Shown in pieces: positions 25,725 to 35,756 of a DNA stretch of 64,000 nt (positions within the stretch are counted from its first letter, which is position 1; every line of letters begins with the position of its first letter). The notes under the pieces are model-generated. The model saw only the letters and a program-made list of their open reading frames with translations, was not told the origin of the DNA and made no database searches. The stretch is from Candidatus Rickettsiella isopodorum (GTDB lineage Bacteria > Pseudomonadota > Gammaproteobacteria > Diplorickettsiales > Diplorickettsiaceae), in assembly GCF_001881495.1 (NCBI RefSeq), contig NZ_LUKY01000029.1, positions 23,814-87,813 of the forward strand, given 5' to 3'. Made by a program: the position numbers and the translations under genes.

Positions 25725-26060
25725 TATTATATTTCCTTTTTTAATTTAACGATCCTATTTATAGTTACTCAGACGCTCTAAATAATTAGTACGAAAGCCT
25801 TGGCTAATTAATTTACTGAAGTCTGATGGTGGTGTCGATACCTTTTTGGAAGAAGTTGTGTCAGTATTTACTTATTTTTTATTCTGATTGTTGGTGAAAA
25901 TTTAATATATAAATTTAAATTTTTGAAGTTCTAAAATACAAAAAATCCGCATTATTTAGTATCGCAGCCAATCTACTGAAAAAAATTATTAATTATTTCG
26001 CAATTGACTGTATTTTGTTTAGAAAGAGAAAAGTTATTGGGGCTAAGTCTTTGATTTAAT
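25725..26060. other. 336-base gap between the giant gene and tRNA-Thr
   Basis: Very A+T-rich sequence holding the leader of the giant gene. The only recognisable element is the AAGGAA ribosome site just before 25724. I found no convincing -35/-10 pair on the minus strand, no further tRNA, and no repeat of the tRNA 3' end that would mark an attachment site. Confidence 0.5.
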
Positions 26061-26136
<76 letters not shown>

Positions 26137-26544
26137 AATATTCTAAAAAAAGCCAAATTGTAGTCAATTTCAGTGTGATTAGCAATTTCATCTTTAAGCT
26201 ATTCATAATATTGGCTAAAGTAAATTTCTCTCTAGACGTAGGATCTGTATATCTATTGAATCTACAGGAAGTTTTTTTAAAGATTCCTAATCGTATAATT
26301 GACCTTGTTGTAGGATTGGCGTGCCTCAAGAAAGCAAAAAACTGAGTCCAATGATTAACTTTATGATCTTAATACCTATCAATTAGATTAAAGAGAATTA
26401 TGAAAAGAATTTCAGCTTTTTATCTTGGGGCAGGTTAATTTTTCCCAATGACTCAATAAATTAAATCTTTTTTAATAGAGTGGGCACTGGTTTAAACAAG
26501 TATGGCTTGTTAAACTAGGGTATCTATTTTATAAGGCGTAGTTT
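26137..26544. other. 408-base gap upstream of pilA
   Basis: No gene is supported here. It holds the upstream region of tRNA-Thr on one side and the pilA leader on the other. Near pilA is an imperfect inverted repeat, GTTTAAACAAG / CTTGTTAAAC (26490-26515, 5-base spacer, one bulged base). I see no RpoN site with GG and GC at the right distance. An AAGG about 10 bases before the pilA ATG can serve as ribosome site. Confidence 0.45.
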
Positions 26545-26994
26545 ATGTATTTAATCAAAGGAAAGCAAAAGGGTCTAACTTTACTTGAGCTCATGATAGT
26601 TATTGCGATTATTGGTATTTTAGCTGCAATAGCCATACCCAGTTATCAGAATTATAGTAATCGAGCTAAGTTTGCTGAAATTATTCAAGCGACTGCGCCG
26701 TTTAAGTTGGCAATTACTACCTGCGTGCATGAGCATGATAATTTAGTTGCTTGTGGCACACCCGGTCAAAATGGAATTCCAGATAATTTTAAATCAGAAA
26801 ATCAAACTAAAGGCTATGTTGCGACGGTTGAAGTGGGTAAGAGCGCACAGATTATTGCTACCTCTCAGAGAATTCGTATTAATAAAATTGATCATTTTAC
26901 ATATATTTTAACACCTATTGATCAAACAGATGGTCAATTACGCTGGGACGTCAGTGGAACTTGTATACAGGCAGGCCTATGTAAGGCAGAGTAA
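26545..26994 (+). CDS. pilA: Type IV major pilin-like protein
   Basis: 149-residue type IV pilin. A short positive leader (MYLIKGKQKG) ends in glycine, followed by LTLLELMIVIAIIGILAAIAIPSYQNY, the class III signal cut and N-methylated by PilD. The first mature residue is Leu instead of the usual Phe; Glu at mature position 5 is kept. Two cysteines near the end (C143 and C147, in GTCIQAGLCKAE) and two earlier ones (in ITTCVHEHDNLVACG) could form disulfides. No other pilus gene is nearby, so it stands alone between tRNA-Thr and ileS. It could act as a pilus subunit, a competence pseudopilus subunit or a relic. Confidence 0.92.
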   Translation: MYLIKGKQKGLTLLELMIVIAIIGILAAIAIPSYQNYSNRAKFAEIIQATAPFKLAITTCVHEHDNLVACGTPGQNGIPDNFKSENQTKGYVATVEVGKSAQIIATSQRIRINKIDHFTYILTPIDQTDGQLRWDVSGTCIQAGLCKAE

Positions 26995-27167
26995 TTAGAT
27001 GCTTACTCTGATAAGGGGTAAGTGACTTCATAATCAATCAAATAGGCTATACAATCCTAGAGTTTAGTTTCTTTTCAGTTTTGACTATATTGTAGGTTCT
27101 TTAAGCATGTTATTCTAAGCCTATTTAAATTTAAGACTAAACAGAGCCTCTATTGAGGTTAGATAAC

Positions 27168-30008
27168 ATGACTGACTATAAAAATACCTTAAATCTTCCT
27201 CACACTAAATTTCCAATGAAGGCCAATTTGCCGCAGGCAGAGCCAGCTATTTTAAAGCAGTGGGAATCTTTATCGCTTTATAAAAAATTACGCGAAAAAA
27301 ATCATGGCAAGGCCAAATATATTCTTCACGATGGTCCCCCTTATGCGAATGGCCACATTCATATTGGGCATGCGGTGAATAAAATTTTAAAAGACATGGT
27401 TCTGAAAGCAAAGACCATGAGTGGTTTCGATGCTCCTTTTGTTCCAGGTTGGGATTGTCATGGGCTACCTATCGAGCTAAACGTTGAAAAAAAACTTGGC
27501 CAAGTCGGTAGTAAATTAACAGCAAAAGCTTTTCGGCAGGCTTGTCGTGAATATGCAAGCCAACAAATATCGATTCAACGCGAGGAATTTAAGCGGTTAG
27601 GTGTGCTTGGCGATTGGGATCATCCTTACTTGACTATGAACTTTCAATTCGAAGCGAATATTATTCGCGCATTAGGCCAAATTATTAGCCGAGGGCATCT
27701 GCAACAAGGATTTAAACCCGTGCATTGGTGCGTCAATTGTGGATCCGCTTTGGCAGAGGCCGAGGTCGAATATGCGGATAAAATTTCACCTGCAATTGAT
27801 GTACGGTTTAGCGTGATTGATGAGAGTGATTTTTTAAGTCGAATACCTGCTGACGCAGGTTATGGACCTATAGTAATCCCCATATGGACCACAACACCTT
27901 GGGCTCTACCCGCTAATGAAGCAGTTACTTTAAATCCAGATATTGAATATGTTTTGGTGCAAACTGAGAGTGAACGTTTATTAATTGCTGAGTCTTTATT
28001 AGTAAGCTGTATACAGCGTTACCAAGTAACGGATTATAAACATTTAGGTAGCGCGACAGGACAAGTTTTTGAAGGAGTTATACTGCAACATCCTTTTTAT
28101 CATCGACAAATACCCGTTATTTTAGGTGAACATGTTACTACAGAAGCAGGTACGGGCGCGGTACAGACTGCGCCCGCACATGGTGTTGAAGATTATAATG
28201 TTGCTCAACACTATGGATTGCCATTAATTAATCCAGTTGGTGGCAATGGCTGTTTTTTACCGGGTACTGCTCTATTTGAAGGGGAGCATGTGTTTAAAGT
28301 CAACCCTTTAGTGATCGATAAGTTAAGAGAGTCCAAAAATTTATTGAAAGAAGAAAATATTAAGCATAGTTATCCACATTGTTGGCGCCATAAGACTCCT
28401 TTAATTTTTCGTGCGACACCTCAATGGTTTATTAGTATGGAACAACAAGCCTTAAAGGAAGATAGTTTAGCCGCTATCAAGCAAGTTACTTGGATTCCAC
28501 AATGGGGAGAAGCGCGTATTGAATCCATGGTTAGCAATCGGCCCGATTGGTGTATTTCTAGACAACGAAGTTGGGGGGTTCCTATTCCTTTATTTGTACA
28601 TCGTTACTCTCGTGATTTGCATCCTAATAGTCTTAGCTTGTTAGAACAAATTGCAAATCGTGTGACAGAGATAGGGATAGATGCCTGGTATGATTTAAAT
28701 CCAGAAGAAATATTAGGTAATGAAGCAAAAGATTATGAAAAATTAACCGATTGTCTAGATGTATGGTTTGACTCAGGCGTCAGTCATTATGCCGTTTTAA
28801 TGAAAAATCCTGCTTTGGCGTGGCCTGCTGATCTTTATTTAGAAGGTTCTGATCAGCATCGAGGTTGGTTTCAATCTTCTTTATTAACTTCTGTGGCGAT
28901 GAACGTCCAAGCGCCTTATAAGTCGGTTTTAACACATGGATTTACTGTGGATGAAAAAGGCCACAAAATGTCTAAATCCTTAGGGAATGTGGTTGCACCA
29001 GAAAAGGTTATACAAAGTTTAGGAGCGGATATTTTACGTTTATGGATTTCTTCAACCGATTATCGTAAAGAAATAGCTGTTTCTGATGAAATTTTAAAAC
29101 GTACGGCAGAAGCTTATCGGCGAATTCGAAATACGATTCGTTTTTTATTAGCCAATTTACATGACTTTGATCCAGCGGATGCTGTGCCAACGAGCGACAT
29201 GTTGTCTTTAGATATTTGGATCTTAGAACGGGCAAAATTATTACAACATGAGATCATCGACGCTTATGAGAATTTTCAATTCCATACCATTTATCAGAAG
29301 CTACAACAATTTTGTATTAGCGATTTAGGTGGCTTTTATTTAGATATTATCAAGGATCGTCAATATACGTTACAAAAAGACAGTGTCGCACGACGTTCTG
29401 CACAAACGGCACTTTTTTATATTGTTGAAGCAATGGTGCGTTGGTTAGCGCCCATTTTAAGCTTTACGGCAGAAGAAATTTGGCACTATCTTCCAGGGAA
29501 ACGGGAAGATAGTGTATTTTTAAATGAATGGTATTCCTTATCTTTTTCGTTCGCAGAAGATCCATTACAAACAATTTATCAGCAAACTGATCGACAAACT
29601 TACTGGAATAAGCTCATCCAAGTTCGTAATGAAGTTAACAAAGTGATTGAAAAATCACGTATCAGTGGTGAATTAGGTTCTTCATTGGAAGCGGAGGTTG
29701 AACTTTATGTCAAGGAAGATTCTCAACTCTATAAAATACTCTCTGCTCTAAAGGATGAGCTTAGATTTGTATTGATAACCTCTGATGTAAAACTATTGAT
29801 TTCCAAGCCACTCAAACAGGTATTCTTTACTATCAATGCTGAAGAATTAGGAATAAATGTTATTTCTACGGTAGGGAAAAAAACAAAATGTGCTCGTTGT
29901 TGGCATCGACGTTCCGATGTAGGAAAAGCCCCCGAGTATCCTGAGATCTGTTTGCGCTGTGTTGAGAATCTTCCCGAAGGGAAAGGAGAACAGCGAATCT
30001 ATGCTTAA
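27168..30008 (+). CDS. ileS: Isoleucyl-tRNA synthetase
   Basis: Charges tRNA-Ile and edits mis-activated valine; cytosolic, 946 residues. I start it at the ATG at 27168 (MTDYKNTLNLPHTKFPMK), which matches the family N-terminus and has GAGGTT 7 bases upstream; an in-frame TTG 15 bases earlier overlaps that ribosome site. The HIGH signature is GHIHIGHA (about 61), the editing domain holds TTPWALPANEAV, KMSKS is near residue 600, and the C-terminal zinc finger has CARCWHRR and CLRCVENL. It is followed after 31 bases by lspA, the classic ileS-lspA pairing. Confidence 0.97.
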   Translation: MTDYKNTLNLPHTKFPMKANLPQAEPAILKQWESLSLYKKLREKNHGKAKYILHDGPPYANGHIHIGHAVNKILKDMVLKAKTMSGFDAPFVPGWDCHGLPIELNVEKKLGQVGSKLTAKAFRQACREYASQQISIQREEFKRLGVLGDWDHPYLTMNFQFEANIIRALGQIISRGHLQQGFKPVHWCVNCGSALAEAEVEYADKISPAIDVRFSVIDESDFLSRIPADAGYGPIVIPIWTTTPWALPANEAVTLNPDIEYVLVQTESERLLIAESLLVSCIQRYQVTDYKHLGSATGQVFEGVILQHPFYHRQIPVILGEHVTTEAGTGAVQTAPAHGVEDYNVAQHYGLPLINPVGGNGCFLPGTALFEGEHVFKVNPLVIDKLRESKNLLKEENIKHSYPHCWRHKTPLIFRATPQWFISMEQQALKEDSLAAIKQVTWIPQWGEARIESMVSNRPDWCISRQRSWGVPIPLFVHRYSRDLHPNSLSLLEQIANRVTEIGIDAWYDLNPEEILGNEAKDYEKLTDCLDVWFDSGVSHYAVLMKNPALAWPADLYLEGSDQHRGWFQSSLLTSVAMNVQAPYKSVLTHGFTVDEKGHKMSKSLGNVVAPEKVIQSLGADILRLWISSTDYRKEIAVSDEILKRTAEAYRRIRNTIRFLLANLHDFDPADAVPTSDMLSLDIWILERAKLLQHEIIDAYENFQFHTIYQKLQQFCISDLGGFYLDIIKDRQYTLQKDSVARRSAQTALFYIVEAMVRWLAPILSFTAEEIWHYLPGKREDSVFLNEWYSLSFSFAEDPLQTIYQQTDRQTYWNKLIQVRNEVNKVIEKSRISGELGSSLEAEVELYVKEDSQLYKILSALKDELRFVLITSDVKLLISKPLKQVFFTINAEELGINVISTVGKKTKCARCWHRRSDVGKAPEYPEICLRCVENLPEGKGEQRIYA

Positions 30009-30039
30009 AATCGAATTTCCCCCCCAACCTATTTGACTT

Positions 30040-30519
30040 ATGCAAGAAAAAAAAATATCTCAGTTAGTATGGCTTTGGTTAAGTGCATTCATTATTGCTC
30101 TCGATTATTTAAGCAAGTTGTGGATGACACATTGGTTAGATCAGGCTAGCGTCATTCCGGTATTTCCTTGCTTAAACTTTATATTGACGCACAATTTTGG
30201 TGCCGCATTTAGTTTTTTAGGTCAAGCGGATGGATGGCAACGATGGTTTTTTTCAGCAATTAGTGGAATTGTTAGTATTTACTTAGTACGCTTGCTTTAT
30301 CGCGGAGGTTTAAGTAATTGGGTAGCATGCGCGATTGCGTTGATATTAGGTGGAGCGATTGGTAATTTATACGATCGGCTAAGTCTAGGTTACGTCATAG
30401 ATTTTATTGATTTTTGTATTGGCCATTGGCATTTTGCTACCTTTAATTTGGCTGATACAGCCATTTCTATAGGTGCTGTTATCTGGATCATTGCTAGCTA
30501 TAAATCCGGAAAAAAATAA
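30040..30519 (+). CDS. lspA: Lipoprotein signal peptidase (signal peptidase II)
   Basis: Inner-membrane aspartic protease that removes the signal peptide from diacylated prolipoproteins. The 159 residues hold about four membrane segments. Catalytic aspartates are D112 in GNLYDRL and D139 in FNLADTAIS; HNFGAAFSFL and VIDFIDF are also family motifs. It lies 31 bases after ileS, and its TAA shares one base with the ATG of the permease gene (TAATG), so the operon continues. Confidence 0.97.
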   Translation: MQEKKISQLVWLWLSAFIIALDYLSKLWMTHWLDQASVIPVFPCLNFILTHNFGAAFSFLGQADGWQRWFFSAISGIVSIYLVRLLYRGGLSNWVACAIALILGGAIGNLYDRLSLGYVIDFIDFCIGHWHFATFNLADTAISIGAVIWIIASYKSGKK

Positions 30520-31931
30520 TGATAGGGTCTACTAAAAATAGGCTTATTAAAAAACCACTGGGTGTGTTTAGTTTAGCCATGATGAATGTCATTGCGGTTG
30601 ACAGTTTGCGTTCATTACCTATCGCGGCTCAATTTGGTTATGCCTTAATATTTTTTTACTTACTTGCCGCATTGCTGTTTTTTATTCCGACAGCGTTAGT
30701 TACTGCTGAATTAGCTACTTCTTGGCCGAGCACAGGGGGTGCGTATATATGGATTCGCACTGCGTTTGGTGTGCGATGGGGTTGGTTTGCGATTTGGCTG
30801 CAGTGGATATACAACGTTGTTTGGTATCCAACGATATTGTCTTTTGTAATAGCGGCCTTTGCGTATTTAATTGATCCACAATTGGTACAACATAAACTCT
30901 ATCTTTTAAGTACGATATTAATTATCTGGTGGCTGGTTACGGCTTTAAGTTGCTTAGGTTTGCGTGTTTCGAGTTGGCTTAGTAGTATCGGCGCTTTAGT
31001 AGGTACTTTAATTCCTATGCTTTTTATGATTGTGTTAGCGCTCATTTGGATTAAAAGCTCACGTCCATTAGCGATACATTTTTCCTCGTATTCATTTTTT
31101 CCTAGTCTGAGTAATTTTAATAATTTGGCCTTTTTAACGACTATTATTTTTGGTTTAATGGGCTTAGAAATGTCTGCTGTACACGCAGGGGATGTACATA
31201 ATCCACAGAAAGATTTTCCGCGAGCCTTATTTTGGTCAGCAAGTTTAATATTGATAAGCTTGATATTGGGCTCTTTAGCTATAGCGCTTATTGTTCCAGC
31301 AAATCAGCTTAGTATATTGTCGGGTTTAACGGAGGCTTATGTTGCTTTTTTTAGTAGTTATCATTTGTCCTTTTTTATACCGATCACTATTTCTTTAATT
31401 ATCATAGGAAGTTTGTGCAGTATTTCTACCTGGGTCATAGGTCCTACGCGAGGTTTGCTGATTGCTACATTCGAGAGCCAAATTCCAGGCTTGCACTGGT
31501 TGCTTAAAGTTAATCGGTTTGGTGCACCTATAAGCTTATTGCTAGTTCAAGGTGTTCTAGTTTCTCTATTAACGAGTCTTTTTATACTGATTCCTAGTGT
31601 CAATGAGACCTATTGGTTATTAAGCGTTATGACGGCACAATTGGCAGTATTATTTTATATTTTTTTGTTTTTAACCGCATTACGTTTGCGATATAAAGAG
31701 GCAGGCAGAAATCGTGCCTATCATATTCCAGGAGGCCATTGGGGGATTTGGATAGTCTGTGGTGCGGGTTTAGTAGGCTGTTTGATTACATTTATACTCG
31801 GATTTTTTCCTCCTAGTGGTATCGAAGTGAGTAATCTACTAAAATTTGATATGATTTTGTTAGGCGGCCTTTTGTTATTTTGTTTGCCAGCTATTATCTG
31901 CGCTGGATGGGCTTTAGCTTTAAAAAAGTGA
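30519..31931 (+). CDS. APC-superfamily amino acid permease (GadC/YjeM-like)
   Basis: Inner-membrane transporter of 470 residues with about 12 hydrophobic helices. The first helix region (GVFSLAMMNVIAVDSLRSLP) and PTALVTAELATSWPSTGGAYIW are typical of the glutamate/GABA-antiporter-like branch of the APC family. GLMGLEMSAVHAGDVHNPQKDFPRA and the late YHIPGGHWG also fit that branch. The start overlaps the lspA stop by one base. It probably imports an amino acid, in line with the amino-acid catabolism elsewhere in the window; the substrate cannot be read from sequence. Confidence 0.9.
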   Translation: MIGSTKNRLIKKPLGVFSLAMMNVIAVDSLRSLPIAAQFGYALIFFYLLAALLFFIPTALVTAELATSWPSTGGAYIWIRTAFGVRWGWFAIWLQWIYNVVWYPTILSFVIAAFAYLIDPQLVQHKLYLLSTILIIWWLVTALSCLGLRVSSWLSSIGALVGTLIPMLFMIVLALIWIKSSRPLAIHFSSYSFFPSLSNFNNLAFLTTIIFGLMGLEMSAVHAGDVHNPQKDFPRALFWSASLILISLILGSLAIALIVPANQLSILSGLTEAYVAFFSSYHLSFFIPITISLIIIGSLCSISTWVIGPTRGLLIATFESQIPGLHWLLKVNRFGAPISLLLVQGVLVSLLTSLFILIPSVNETYWLLSVMTAQLAVLFYIFLFLTALRLRYKEAGRNRAYHIPGGHWGIWIVCGAGLVGCLITFILGFFPPSGIEVSNLLKFDMILLGGLLLFCLPAIICAGWALALKK

Positions 31932-31971
31932 GAATAATAACAAATTTGTTAATAATTAGAAGAGGTTGCTG

Positions 31972-32409
31972 ATGATAAGCGCATTAGAAATTCATGGTGT
32001 GCCTATCGAGTGTATTAATCAAGCGGCCATAACTTACCATGTTCCAGCGACTTTAATTCTTTCCGTTTTAGCGATAGAAAATGGGAGGAAAGGTTCGGCT
32101 TCGTCTAATCAAAATGGGACTTTCGATTATGGTCCTATGCAAATTAATTCAATTTGGTTATTAAAAATTCGACGATATGGTTATACGCAGTATCAGTTGC
32201 AATATGATCCTTGTATTAATGTTAAGGTGGGTACTTGGATACTGAGCCAACATATTGCAAATGATGCAAGTCCTTGGCGAGGAGTAGGCAGTTATCATTC
32301 ACATACCGCTCGATTAAACCATAATTATCAAATCAAAGTCTCTGAAGTCTATCGGCTTTTAGCGAATTATTTGTCTCATCCGAATAACTCGACATTATCT
32401 GTGGCTTAA
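31972..32409 (+). CDS. Lytic-transglycosylase-fold (SLT) protein
   Basis: 145-residue protein with a compact lysozyme-like SLT domain: the likely catalytic Glu is E36 in VLAIENGRKG, followed by DYGPMQINSIWL and WRGVGSYHS. It resembles small IagB/VirB1-type transglycosylases that open peptidoglycan for secretion systems. I chose the ATG at 31972 because AGAGG lies 6 bases upstream; an in-frame TTG two codons earlier abuts that ribosome site. There is no clear signal peptide, which is odd for a periplasmic enzyme. It follows the permease by 40 bases, probably in the same operon. Confidence 0.83.
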   Translation: MISALEIHGVPIECINQAAITYHVPATLILSVLAIENGRKGSASSNQNGTFDYGPMQINSIWLLKIRRYGYTQYQLQYDPCINVKVGTWILSQHIANDASPWRGVGSYHSHTARLNHNYQIKVSEVYRLLANYLSHPNNSTLSVA

Positions 32410-32536
32410 GATTTAAATTTTTAATCTTAGATTAGAATCGATATGCAAAATTTTTTTCATCGTTGTTTTTTGCGAAGCAATCTAAACATCGAAAAGATCA
32501 AAAAAAGATGCCTTCTTATTGATAATTTATTTTTTT

Positions 32537-33520
32537 ATGCGTGTTTTAATCATTAAAATGTCCTCAATGGGTGATATTATTCATACATTACCTGCAGTTA
32601 CTGATGCGATTCAGGCTATTTCGAATATTCAATTTGATTGGGTAGTGGAAGAGTCTTTTGCAGAAATTCCAAATTGGCACAAGCAAGTCCAACAAATCAT
32701 TCCTATCGCATTACGGCGATGGCGAAAAAATATCTGGCAAGCGGTTCAAAATGGAGAAGTAAAGCAATTTTATAAACAATTATCTGCCCGGCAATATGAT
32801 ATTGTTTTAGATGCGCAAGGATCTATTAAAAGTGCAATTACGACGCGATTAAGTCGAGGTTGTCGCCTAGGCATGGATAAGCATTCCGTTCGGGAAAGTT
32901 TAGCCTATCTGGCGTATCAGCAAACCTTTTCTGTGCCCTGGCAGCAACATGCTATTGATCGGTTACGTCAATTATTTGCTAAAGCCTTAAAATATCCTTT
33001 ACCAAAAACTCGACCTGATTATGGTATTAATAAAGAAAATTTAAGCCAAGCTAAAATACAATTACCAAGAGATTACCTGATATTTATACCTAATACGAGT
33101 TGTTCAAGTAAACATTGGCCCAATTATTCCTGGTCTTTACTCATAGAAGAAATGACTCGTCAGAAAGTAAGCGTTTTTATTCCTTGGGGGAATGAAAATG
33201 AAAGAAAAAATGCTAATCGATTGACTAAGAAAAACCGTCTAGCACAGGTATTACCTTACTTAAGTCTCAATGAGTTAGCGGCAGTTTTAGCGAATGCTAA
33301 AGCAGTCGTTGCAGTAGACACTGGATTAAGTCATTTGTCTGCAGCTTTAGGCATTCCTACGATTGTTCTATATGGTCCAACTAACTCTTCATTGATAGGA
33401 ACCATAGGTCTTTCACAATGTCATATCAAAATGGCAGTTAATGGGAGTAGTAAACAAGATAATAATACCATTGTTTTAAAAAAAATAACCGATAATTTGC
33501 GGCAATTTTTGAAACTTTAA
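32537..33520 (+). CDS. waaC: Lipopolysaccharide heptosyltransferase I
   Basis: Glycosyltransferase family 9 enzyme that adds the first heptose to Kdo in the LPS inner core on the cytosolic face of the inner membrane. The family N-terminus MRVLIIKMSSMGDIIHTLPA begins at the ATG at 32537; the frame extends six codons upstream to a TTG without support. Later motifs are DAQGSIKSA, FIPNTSCSSKHWP and AVDTGLSHLSAALGIPTIVLYGPTN. The 327 residues fit the family. No ribosome site is evident. Its presence implies a heptose-containing core. Confidence 0.93.
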   Translation: MRVLIIKMSSMGDIIHTLPAVTDAIQAISNIQFDWVVEESFAEIPNWHKQVQQIIPIALRRWRKNIWQAVQNGEVKQFYKQLSARQYDIVLDAQGSIKSAITTRLSRGCRLGMDKHSVRESLAYLAYQQTFSVPWQQHAIDRLRQLFAKALKYPLPKTRPDYGINKENLSQAKIQLPRDYLIFIPNTSCSSKHWPNYSWSLLIEEMTRQKVSVFIPWGNENERKNANRLTKKNRLAQVLPYLSLNELAAVLANAKAVVAVDTGLSHLSAALGIPTIVLYGPTNSSLIGTIGLSQCHIKMAVNGSSKQDNNTIVLKKITDNLRQFLKL

Positions 33521-33613
33521 TTAGCTTAGACTACATAATTTTTAATTTCTAAGTGTTATTTTTTTCGATAAACCGATCAGTTTTTAATTTTATGCAACCA
33601 TGAGGATTGCGAG

Positions 33614-35683
33614 TTGATCAGTAACACAGACAAAAATTCAAGTGCGAAGCGTATTCTAAAAATTGCTATTCCAGCACCTTTACATCAATATTTTGAATAT
33701 TTGGCTCCAGCTGGCTTTCCATTAACGCCATTAAAAAAAGGTTTACGTGTACTCGTGCCTTTTGGTAATCAGAAAAAAATTGGTTTTTTAATGGAAATAA
33801 GTGAAGAATCAGTTTGGCCAAAATCTCAGCTTAAACAAGCGCTTGCTATTCTTGATGAAACTCCGCTTTTACCGGATTCTATTCAAGAGTTATTAGAATG
33901 GACAAGTCGATACTATCATTGTCCTATCGGTGAAGTGTTTGCTAATGCTATGCCGCAGGTATTGCGCACAGGAAAAGACGCTAAAAAACTTAAAAACTCC
34001 GTTAAAAAACGAACTAAAGAAATTAACAGAGACGAGCTCACGAATCATTCTGAGAATAATTTAAATTTATCGGATCAAATTCGACTAAATAATCATCAGC
34101 GACAGTCTATTGAGAGTATTGTTAATTCATTAGATAAATTTCAAGCGTTTCTTTTAAATGGCGTGACAGGAAGTGGAAAAACAGAAGTCTATTTGGAAGT
34201 GATACAAGCCGTACTCGATCGAGGTAAACAAGCATTAGTCTTAGTTCCAGAAATTGGTTTAACACCGCAAATGTTAGCGAGATTTCGAAATCGCTTTTCA
34301 GTTCCATTGGTATTGTTTCATTCTAAATTAACCGATAAGCAGCGCTTAGAAAATTGGTTACTCTCTAAATCAGGTAAAGCATCTATTATTATTGGTACAC
34401 GCTCAGCTTTATTTACACCTTTATTACATCCGGGCGTTATTATCATTGATGAAGAACATGATAGTTCTTTTAAGCAGCAAACAGGTTTGCGTTATCACGC
34501 TCGAGATTTAGGCTTAGTTCGCGGCCGTTTAGAAAACATCCCGGTCGTATTGGGTTCAGCGACGGCATCTTTAGAAAGTATTTTTAATGCTAAGCAAAAT
34601 CGTTATCAAATATTACACTTACCTGATAGAGCAGGACTCGCTATTCAACCTAGCTTTCATTTTATTGATTTACGTCAGCAAAAACTTGATCAAGGATTTT
34701 CTCCCGCATTATTACAAACCATGGAAAAGCATTTGCAAAATCAAGGTCAAGTACTTTTATTTTTGAATCGACGTGGCTATTCACCAGTTACTATTTGTCA
34801 TGATTGCGGTTGGACAGCCGATTGCCAGCGTTGTGAACAAAAAATGAATTTTCATCAAAAGCCGGCTCACTTACAGTGTCATTATTGCGGCTATCGGCGT
34901 CCTTTAGATTCGCGCTGTCCTGACTGCCAGGGTCAACAATTACTTGCTTTGGGTCAGGGTACACAACGTTTGGAACAAACCTTAAAAAAATACTTTCCTG
35001 ATATTGGGATTGCTCGAATCGATCGAGATAGTACGCAACGTAAAGGAAGCTTAGATAAATTATTAAAAAATATACATGAAGGTGAAAGTCAGATTTTAAT
35101 TGGAACACAAATGTTAGCGAAAGGTCATCATTTTCCAAATGTGACTTTAGTGGGGATTTTAGAAGCAGACAGTGGTTTGTTTAGTGCGGACTTTCGTGCC
35201 TTGGAACGTACCGGCCAATTATTAACGCAAGTAGCAGGCCGATCCGGGCGAGCCGATAAACCTGGAGAGGTATGGATTCAAACCTATCATCCAGAGCATC
35301 CTTTATTAAAGCATTTGTTAGAGCAAGGTTATCTTAGTTTTAGCGAACTATTATTACAAGAAAGACGGCTCTCTCTATTACCTCCTTACAGTTATTTGGC
35401 ACTGATACATGCCGAAGCCTTAAGCTCAGCCTATCCATTTGATTTTTTAAATGAAGTAAAAAATCAGGCTAAATTAGTGGGGAAAGAAATCAGCCTATTA
35501 GGGCCAGTTCCTTCTTTATTACCTCGTCGGGCGGGTTATTATCGTTGCCAATTATTGTTACAGGCAAAACAGCGTAACACTTTACAGGGTTTATTAGAGC
35601 AAATTATTAAACCCATTAGCCTTTTTGCTAGTAGTCGTCGAGTTCGTTGGTCACTCGATGTCGATCCCATCGAGCTTTTTTGA
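33614..35683 (+). CDS. priA: Primosomal protein N' (replication restart helicase)
   Basis: 3'-5' DNA helicase that recognises stalled forks and reloads the replisome. Order: an N-terminal 3' DNA-binding domain (about 15-110), a variable basic linker (about 120-155), Walker A GVTGSGKTEVYL (about 180), DEEH in IIDEEHDSSFKQQ (about 279), the zinc-binding cysteine cluster at about 395-437 (CHDCGW to CPDCQ), GTQMLAKGHHFPNV, and QVAGRSGR. The 689 residues are slightly short for the family. Start is TTG at 33614 with GAGG 8 bases upstream; no ATG is available before the conserved N-terminus. Confidence 0.96.
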   Translation: MISNTDKNSSAKRILKIAIPAPLHQYFEYLAPAGFPLTPLKKGLRVLVPFGNQKKIGFLMEISEESVWPKSQLKQALAILDETPLLPDSIQELLEWTSRYYHCPIGEVFANAMPQVLRTGKDAKKLKNSVKKRTKEINRDELTNHSENNLNLSDQIRLNNHQRQSIESIVNSLDKFQAFLLNGVTGSGKTEVYLEVIQAVLDRGKQALVLVPEIGLTPQMLARFRNRFSVPLVLFHSKLTDKQRLENWLLSKSGKASIIIGTRSALFTPLLHPGVIIIDEEHDSSFKQQTGLRYHARDLGLVRGRLENIPVVLGSATASLESIFNAKQNRYQILHLPDRAGLAIQPSFHFIDLRQQKLDQGFSPALLQTMEKHLQNQGQVLLFLNRRGYSPVTICHDCGWTADCQRCEQKMNFHQKPAHLQCHYCGYRRPLDSRCPDCQGQQLLALGQGTQRLEQTLKKYFPDIGIARIDRDSTQRKGSLDKLLKNIHEGESQILIGTQMLAKGHHFPNVTLVGILEADSGLFSADFRALERTGQLLTQVAGRSGRADKPGEVWIQTYHPEHPLLKHLLEQGYLSFSELLLQERRLSLLPPYSYLALIHAEALSSAYPFDFLNEVKNQAKLVGKEISLLGPVPSLLPRRAGYYRCQLLLQAKQRNTLQGLLEQIIKPISLFASSRRVRWSLDVDPIELF

Positions 35684-35756
35684 TTAAAAAGGCTTCTTTT
35701 GCATGAAGTAAAGCGCTAAAATACTGTCAAATAATGAACTAAAAAGTAATTTGTTT

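Noticed and set aside
26137..26169. TTGACT with TAGAAT 16 bases later as promoter of tRNA-Thr
   Set aside because: The -10 would end only 3 bases before the mature tRNA 5' end, so transcription would start inside the tRNA.
26507..26535. TTGTTA and TATAAG as a pilA promoter
   Set aside because: Spacing is 17 bases, but the start point would fall 2-3 bases before the ATG and the -10 overlaps the ribosome site.
31938..31955. AACAAATTTGTT palindrome between the permease and SLT genes as a terminator
   Set aside because: It has no loop, is almost pure A/T and has no T-run; the genes are 40 bases apart and look co-transcribed.
34791..35138. A 115-codon minus-strand open frame antisense to priA
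   Set aside because: It lies over the zinc-binding and helicase part of priA, has no ribosome site and encodes nothing recognisable.
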